Below are positions 60,317 to 64,000 of a stretch of 64,000 bases of DNA, in pieces. The DNA comes from Deltaproteobacteria bacterium (GTDB lineage Bacteria; Myxococcota_A; UBA9160; UBA4427). The position numbers and the translations under genes were made by a program. The first letter of the stretch is position 1, and the number at the start of each line of letters is the position of its first letter. The notes under the pieces are model-generated. The model was not told the origin of the DNA, ran no database searches, and was given only the letters and a program-made list of their open reading frames with translations. The stretch covers positions 1 through 64,000 of the forward strand of contig PBFW01000070.1 of the NCBI GenBank assembly GCA_002719955.1, written 5' to 3'.

Positions 60317-60656
60317 GGCTGCGGCGTGTCATGACGAAAGCCGGATGGATGAGCCCTCCTGATGAGCCCACCCGGTCGCGTGATGCCGCCCGGCTTCTCG
60401 GATCCGACCGAGCAGGGAGTCCGCCGAATGGCGCGCTTGGCGGAGCTCGTCCGATCTTCCCTGAATTCGGCCCTGGCCACGGGTGGCGGGGCAAGCGGAG
60501 CGAGCGGGATTTCGAGGCTGTGGGTCGCATCGGGGCGAATTCACCGGGAAGCTCGTGGAATCGGATTCGGGCGAGCGATCTGCTCATGGTGGAGTTCGAC
60601 GGAGAACTCATCGAAGGCGAGCGCCCCCTGAATGCTGTGCGGAGACGATACTGTGT

Positions 60657-60851
60657 GTGAGGGCGCTGTGGCTGGTGAATGAGGATTCGGCGTATCAGGT
60701 GCTTTCGGACGAAGACGCAGCGCGTGCGCGTGAGTAGGTTGGTGAGTCCCTGCGCGGCTGGCATGGTTTTCAGGCGATGTGGGGTGAACTCTTGGCGGAG
60801 ACGGGTGATAGTTTCGAAGTAGTCAAGGAAACTCGACGAGACGGGAGCAGT
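60657..60851 (+). pseudogene. Coding-like stretch with an internal amber codon, in frame with the MaoC-like gene
   Basis: From GTG 60657 the frame reads VRALWLVNEDSAYQVLSDED then AARARE, stops at TAG 60735-60737, and continues protein-like as VGESLRGWHGFQAMWGELLA and ETGDSFEVVKETRRDGSS directly into the MaoC-like start. This resembles a small soluble protein inactivated by a nonsense change, or two small pieces of chance coding. The family is not recognised. Confidence 0.35.
60810..60833. promoter_or_regulatory. Inverted repeat upstream of the MaoC-like operon
   Basis: AGTTTC (60810-60815) and GAAACT (60828-60833) form a perfect 6-bp inverted repeat with 12 bases between. It lies 18 bp before the MaoC-like start and contains AAGTAGTCAAGGAA (60817-60830), identical to the minus strand of 54607-54620 in the MarR promoter. 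Confidence 0.35.
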
Positions 60852-61817
60852 ATGGGACAGAGATCGCGGCCGATGGTTATTGCGGAGGGCGAGCGCCTTC
60901 CCGTTTTCGAGCGAACGACGGGCTTCGGACATTGGAATCGCTATGCGGCGGTGAATGATGAGTTCATCGATGTGCACATGGACAGCGCGGCTGCGCAGGC
61001 GGCGGGCCAATCCGATGTCTTCGGTATGGGCAACCTGAGAATCGCGTACGTGCATAACGCCCTACACGATTGGTTGGAGGGCGAGGGCGATATCGTCGAG
61101 TTCGGCTGCCAGTTCAGGCAGCTCAATTTCTTGAACGACCGATTGCGAACGGAATGTGTCGTGACGGAGAACGCGGTGCGTGAGGGGACACAGCTCGTTT
61201 CTCTCGATGTGAATGTGATCAATCAGAATGATGAGAGCACCATGCCGGGCACCGCGACCCTGCTGCTCTTTGCCGATGGCAAGGCCAGCAGCATGCCCGA
61301 GCCGCCGCCGACCGAGCTGCCCGGTGATCGCGTGCCCGGCGTGCATCTCGAGGCCGAAACGCTCCGTTGGTTGGGTCGTCCTCTCGAGCCCGACGTGGCG
61401 CTCCCTGTCGGGGCCAATGACATTCGGCGATGGGCGATGGCGACGTATCATCCTGACGAGCCGCCGGTGGAATTGGTCGACGAGCAGTCGGCTGCCGGGG
61501 GGCCCTGGGGCGAGCTGGTTGCGGCACGTGATTTCAATCCCTTCGCCTGGACGAAATGCACACCGCCCGACACCTACCCCTGGATGCGCGGTATGGGCAC
61601 CGAACCCGGCCGGCGGGGCCTCAACGGCGGTCAGCGCAATCAGTATTTTGCGCCGATCCGGGTCGGGGACGTCATCACATCGGTGGTGACTCTGATCGAT
61701 GCCTACGAAAAGGAGGGCCGGTTGGGCCCGATGATGTTTCTCGTCGATGAGGCGCGCTGGACGAATCAGCGCGGTGAATTGACGCGGCTCGGTCAACGGA
61801 CCACGATCTACTACTGA
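60852..61817 (+). CDS. MaoC-like double-hotdog dehydratase-family protein
   Basis: The protein is 321 residues from ATG 60852 (ACGGGAGC upstream). An in-frame ATG at 60777 is less likely, because the family starts shortly before the first hotdog. The first hotdog begins TTGFGHWNRYAAVNDEFIDV with HMDSAAAQAAGQSDVFGMGN, the hydratase-2-like substrate loop, and FGCQFRQLNFLNDRL. The second begins about residue 180 and ends TSVVTLIDAYEKEGRLGPMM. It probably hydrates or dehydrates a CoA thioester or related enone. Its stop is one base from the start of the OYE paralogue, so the two are coupled. Confidence 0.85.
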   Translation: MGQRSRPMVIAEGERLPVFERTTGFGHWNRYAAVNDEFIDVHMDSAAAQAAGQSDVFGMGNLRIAYVHNALHDWLEGEGDIVEFGCQFRQLNFLNDRLRTECVVTENAVREGTQLVSLDVNVINQNDESTMPGTATLLLFADGKASSMPEPPPTELPGDRVPGVHLEAETLRWLGRPLEPDVALPVGANDIRRWAMATYHPDEPPVELVDEQSAAGGPWGELVAARDFNPFAWTKCTPPDTYPWMRGMGTEPGRRGLNGGQRNQYFAPIRVGDVITSVVTLIDAYEKEGRLGPMMFLVDEARWTNQRGELTRLGQRTTIYY

Positions 61818-61818
61818 G

Positions 61819-63078
61819 ATGACGAACCCCCCTTCGCTCTTCGACCCGCTGCGCCTGGGTCCCATCGAGGCCGCGGGCCGCGTTTTCAAGACAGCGACGG
61901 CTGAGACGCGTGCCAGTGTAGATGGCTTTGTCTCCGATGAGCTCGTCGAATGGTACGGGTTGCTCGCGCGCGGAGGCACCCCGCTCGTCATTACAGGGAA
62001 TTTCTACGTCTCACCCCAGGGCAAGAGCACCTACCGCATGTGCGGTGTCGACTCCGATGAGAAGATTCCCGGGCTCAGGCGTCTCGCGGAGATCAGTGAT
62101 CGTTTCGGTACGAAGCTGATCGCACAACTGAACCATTGTGGCCGGCAGGTCATCGTGGGACATTCCGGCGTCGATGATCCGGTCTCCGCATCGGCGCAGC
62201 GCGATCCCGTGATGGGTGCCAAGCCCCGCCCCCTGCGATTGGACGAGCTGCCCGGGGTCGTGGATTCTTTTGCGGCGGCGGCCCTGCGCTGCCGCGAGGC
62301 CGGTTTTGACGGGGTCCAGATTCACGCGGCCCACGGCTATCTGCTCAATCAGTTCCTGACACCGCATACCAACAGGAGGCGCGACGCCTACGGGGGTTCT
62401 TTCGAGAACCGTCTACGTCTGGTGCGTGAGATCGTGCGGGAAACACGTCGTCGCGTCGGTGCTGATTTCGCCTTACTGCTCAAGATGAACGGTGACGATC
62501 GACTTCCCCTGCGTCGCGGACTTCAAATCGATGAGAATCTGGCGATCGCAAAAGCACTCGTCGGGGAGGGAATCGACGCGGTCGAGGTGAGCGTCGGCCA
62601 CTACGAGTCGGGCTTTCCGATGACCGCGGGGCGCTTCGATGATTTCTATCGGCAGCTGGTCGTGCATGGCGCGGGACAATATATGGATGCCGTGCGTCGT
62701 TTCTCGATGACACGTTTTCACGGGGCGCTCGATGCGCTCTCGAGGCGGCTCTGGCCACCCCGTGAGGGGTTCAATCTCGAATACGCGGCGCGTTTCAAGC
62801 ATGAACTGTCCGTACCGGTCATCGTCGTCGGTGGTTTTCATACACGCGCCGCCATGGAGGGCGCGCTCTCCGGAGCCGGCGCCGATGCCATTTCGTGTGG
62901 GCGGGCCTTCATCGCCGATCCCTTCTTGGTCGAACATCTGCGGACCGGTGAGGCGGGGCCCGTTTGCGACTACTGCAATCTATGTCTGGCGCGGGCAGGC
63001 ACCGGGCCGGTGGACTGCTGGAATCCGGTCGCGCGGGCCGAGAAGCAAAAACTCCTGGCGGCGAAGGAATTGGAATGA
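61819..63078 (+). CDS. Old-yellow-enzyme family oxidoreductase with a Cys cluster, second copy
   Basis: The 419-residue FMN barrel is paralogous to the one at 47721 (SLFDPLRLGPIEAAGRVFKT; LNHCGRQV; QIHAAHGYLLNQFLTPHTNR; DAYGGSFENR). The Cys cluster CDYCNLCLA...C is conserved near residue 385, and again there is no C-terminal FAD/NAD domain. It probably reduces a conjugated double bond in a ring or acyl chain. It directly follows the MaoC-like gene and precedes an amidohydrolase, forming an operon that runs off the window. Confidence 0.9.
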   Translation: MTNPPSLFDPLRLGPIEAAGRVFKTATAETRASVDGFVSDELVEWYGLLARGGTPLVITGNFYVSPQGKSTYRMCGVDSDEKIPGLRRLAEISDRFGTKLIAQLNHCGRQVIVGHSGVDDPVSASAQRDPVMGAKPRPLRLDELPGVVDSFAAAALRCREAGFDGVQIHAAHGYLLNQFLTPHTNRRRDAYGGSFENRLRLVREIVRETRRRVGADFALLLKMNGDDRLPLRRGLQIDENLAIAKALVGEGIDAVEVSVGHYESGFPMTAGRFDDFYRQLVVHGAGQYMDAVRRFSMTRFHGALDALSRRLWPPREGFNLEYAARFKHELSVPVIVVGGFHTRAAMEGALSGAGADAISCGRAFIADPFLVEHLRTGEAGPVCDYCNLCLARAGTGPVDCWNPVARAEKQKLLAAKELE

Positions 63079-63158
63079 GACGGCGCCACCGGTGTCGAAG
63101 GGACCCCGAACCCAATGAGTGAGCATGCCCGGAGGCATGCCGCAGGAGGTGAATAGAA

Positions 63159-64000
63159 ATGCAGCAGCGACCGCATGCCAAGGTCGATGAGATCCGAGGT
63201 CGCATCGATCATCCGATCCTCGATTCCGATGCCCATCAGCTCGAGACGGTCCCCGTGCTTCTCGACTATCTGCGCGAAGTGGGTGGGAGCGATATGCCAG
63301 ATCGTTTCATGGCCTTCCTTGCCCATCAGAGGCGGACCTTTGAGATGACGCCGGCGGAGCGGCTCGACACCCGGACCTCCATGCCCGTATGGTGGCCGAT
63401 TCCAACCGAGAACACCTTCGACCGCGCCACGACGCAGCTGCCGGGTCTCCTCTATGACCGGCTGGACGAGTTCGGGTTTGATTTCAGCATCGTCTATCCG
63501 GGGATCGGGCTCCAGGTCATCACGCTTCCTGGCATGGCGGACGAGGAACTGCGTCGGGCCTGCGCGCGCGCTTTCAATATGTGTTACGCGGACCTCTTCG
63601 GTGAATTCTCGGACCGCCTGACGCCGGCAGCCGTCATTCCAATGCATACGCCGGAGGAGGCCATCGAAGAGCTCGAGTACGCGGTCGATGTGTTGGGGCT
63701 GAAGGTCGCGGTGATGGCCGGTGACGTATTGCGCCCCGTGCCTCGCTTTGCACGTGAACACCCCGAGTTGGCCAGTGAGGTTCTCTACGAGGATTGCTTC
63801 GGCATCGATTCGCCCTACGACTACGATCCGGTCTGGGCGAAATGTGTCGAATTGGGCATCGCGCCGACCTCGCATTCGGGACCGATCGGTTGGGGATCAC
63901 GCCGCAGCGTATCGCGTCACCAATACAACCAGATCGGAGGCTTCGCTGAAGGGGGCGAGGCTCTGCTCAAAGCTCTCTGGTTCGGCGGCGTGACTCGCCG
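63159..64000 (+). CDS. Amidohydrolase-family protein, 3' end beyond the window
   Basis: A perfect AGGAGGTG lies eight bases before ATG 63159. The frame is open to the window edge (280 residues seen). It has HPILDSDAHQLETVPVLLDY (strand-1 metal region of the amidohydrolase-2 family with D-S-D-A-H), FDFSIVYPGIGLQVI, LTPAAVIPMHTPEEAIEELE and a His in APTSHSGPIGWGS matching the second metal-ligand strand. The C-terminal Asp motif is not covered. It is probably a hydrolase or decarboxylase of a cyclic acid, in one operon with the MaoC-like and OYE genes. It is related to the protein at 1310. Confidence 0.88.
   Translation, partial: MQQRPHAKVDEIRGRIDHPILDSDAHQLETVPVLLDYLREVGGSDMPDRFMAFLAHQRRTFEMTPAERLDTRTSMPVWWPIPTENTFDRATTQLPGLLYDRLDEFGFDFSIVYPGIGLQVITLPGMADEELRRACARAFNMCYADLFGEFSDRLTPAAVIPMHTPEEAIEELEYAVDVLGLKVAVMAGDVLRPVPRFAREHPELASEVLYEDCFGIDSPYDYDPVWAKCVELGIAPTSHSGPIGWGSRRSVSRHQYNQIGGFAEGGEALLKALWFGGVTR

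Larger units (their letters stand above)
60317..60851. other. 535-bp divergent region without an intact gene
   Basis: It lies between the unknown gene at 59465 (minus) and the MaoC-like gene (plus). The left half shows no convincing coding sequence. The right part (60657-60851) is coding-like but broken by a TAG. It also carries the AGTTTC/GAAACT inverted repeat and the 14-mer shared with the MarR promoter. Confidence 0.55.

Noticed and set aside
1..64000. Mobile element, phage, CRISPR or biosynthetic (NRPS/PKS) island
   Set aside because: I saw no transposase, integrase, direct-repeat array, att-like duplication or megasynthase motif. NTF2/SnoaL-like genes alone do not indicate a polyketide cluster.

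Overview
The window is GC-rich bacterial DNA with about 55 protein-coding genes on both strands. I saw no rRNA, tRNA, CRISPR array, insertion sequence or phage gene. Gene content points to an environmental heterotroph specialised in lipids, steroids/terpenoids and aromatic compounds. It includes five cytochrome P450s, six short-chain dehydrogenases, three luciferase-like (LLM) oxidoreductases, two flavin monooxygenases of the acyl-CoA dehydrogenase fold, two extradiol dioxygenases, a Rieske dioxygenase, CoA-activating and beta-oxidation-type enzymes, and several small NTF2/EthD-type proteins. Such sets occur in actinobacteria and in uncultured myxobacterial/Binatota-like proteobacterial lineages. 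I cannot choose between these from sequence alone.

Layout. 0-12 kb: small membrane protein, NTF2-like protein, amidohydrolase, crotonase, SDR, LLM enzyme, acyl-CoA ligase, acyl-CoA carboxyltransferase and a double-length CoA-transferase. This is an acid-activation block. 11.9-19.4 kb: an NTF2-like gene cut by an in-frame TGA, then a minus-strand run (MMPL/RND transporter, P450, EthD-like protein, DapB-like dehydrogenase, secreted ABHD14-like hydrolase). 19.8-23.3 kb: a swivelling-phosphohistidine protein overlapping a membrane-anchored sulfatase-fold enzyme. 23.5-27.3 kb: minus-strand acyl-CoA dehydrogenase, SDR, P450, secreted pentapeptide protein. 27.6-34.2 kb: plus-strand aldo/keto reductase-like protein, NTF2-like protein, aldehyde dehydrogenase, P450, NahE-like aldolase, LLM enzyme. 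34.3-42.2 kb: LigB-type dioxygenase with a Pht5-like decarboxylase, SDR, NahC-like dioxygenase with NahD-like isomerase, LLM enzyme, HsaA-like monooxygenase with TetR. 42.4-47.7 kb: tightly coupled SDR-P450-ADH-SDR-NTF2-LysR operon. 47.7-51.8 kb: old-yellow-enzyme paralogue, Rieske alpha/beta and a divergent TetR. 51.8-57 kb: HelD-like ATPase with MarR, an H-x-D...H protein and a P450. 57-64 kb: fatty-acid-hydroxylase fusion, second HsaA-like enzyme, unknown protein, MaoC-like double hotdog, second old-yellow-enzyme paralogue, and an amidohydrolase cut by the window edge.

How it may work together. Between 29 and 51 kb are homologues for every step of a naphthalene-type upper pathway: Rieske dioxygenase, dihydrodiol-type SDRs, NahC-like ring cleavage, NahD-like isomerase, NahE-like hydratase-aldolase and aldehyde dehydrogenase. 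They are dispersed over several transcription units and interleaved with P450s and HsaA-like hydroxylases. The substrate may be a larger polycyclic or terpenoid/steroid compound. The CoA ligase, CoA-transferase, crotonase, acyl-CoA dehydrogenase and MaoC-like proteins would handle released acids. No ferredoxin or reductase for the P450s or Rieske enzyme is present. Local regulation is suggested by two TetR, one LysR and one MarR regulator and by palindromes in their promoter regions. Several enzymes lack the usual catalytic residues of their fold, which makes this a good place to look for new chemistry.
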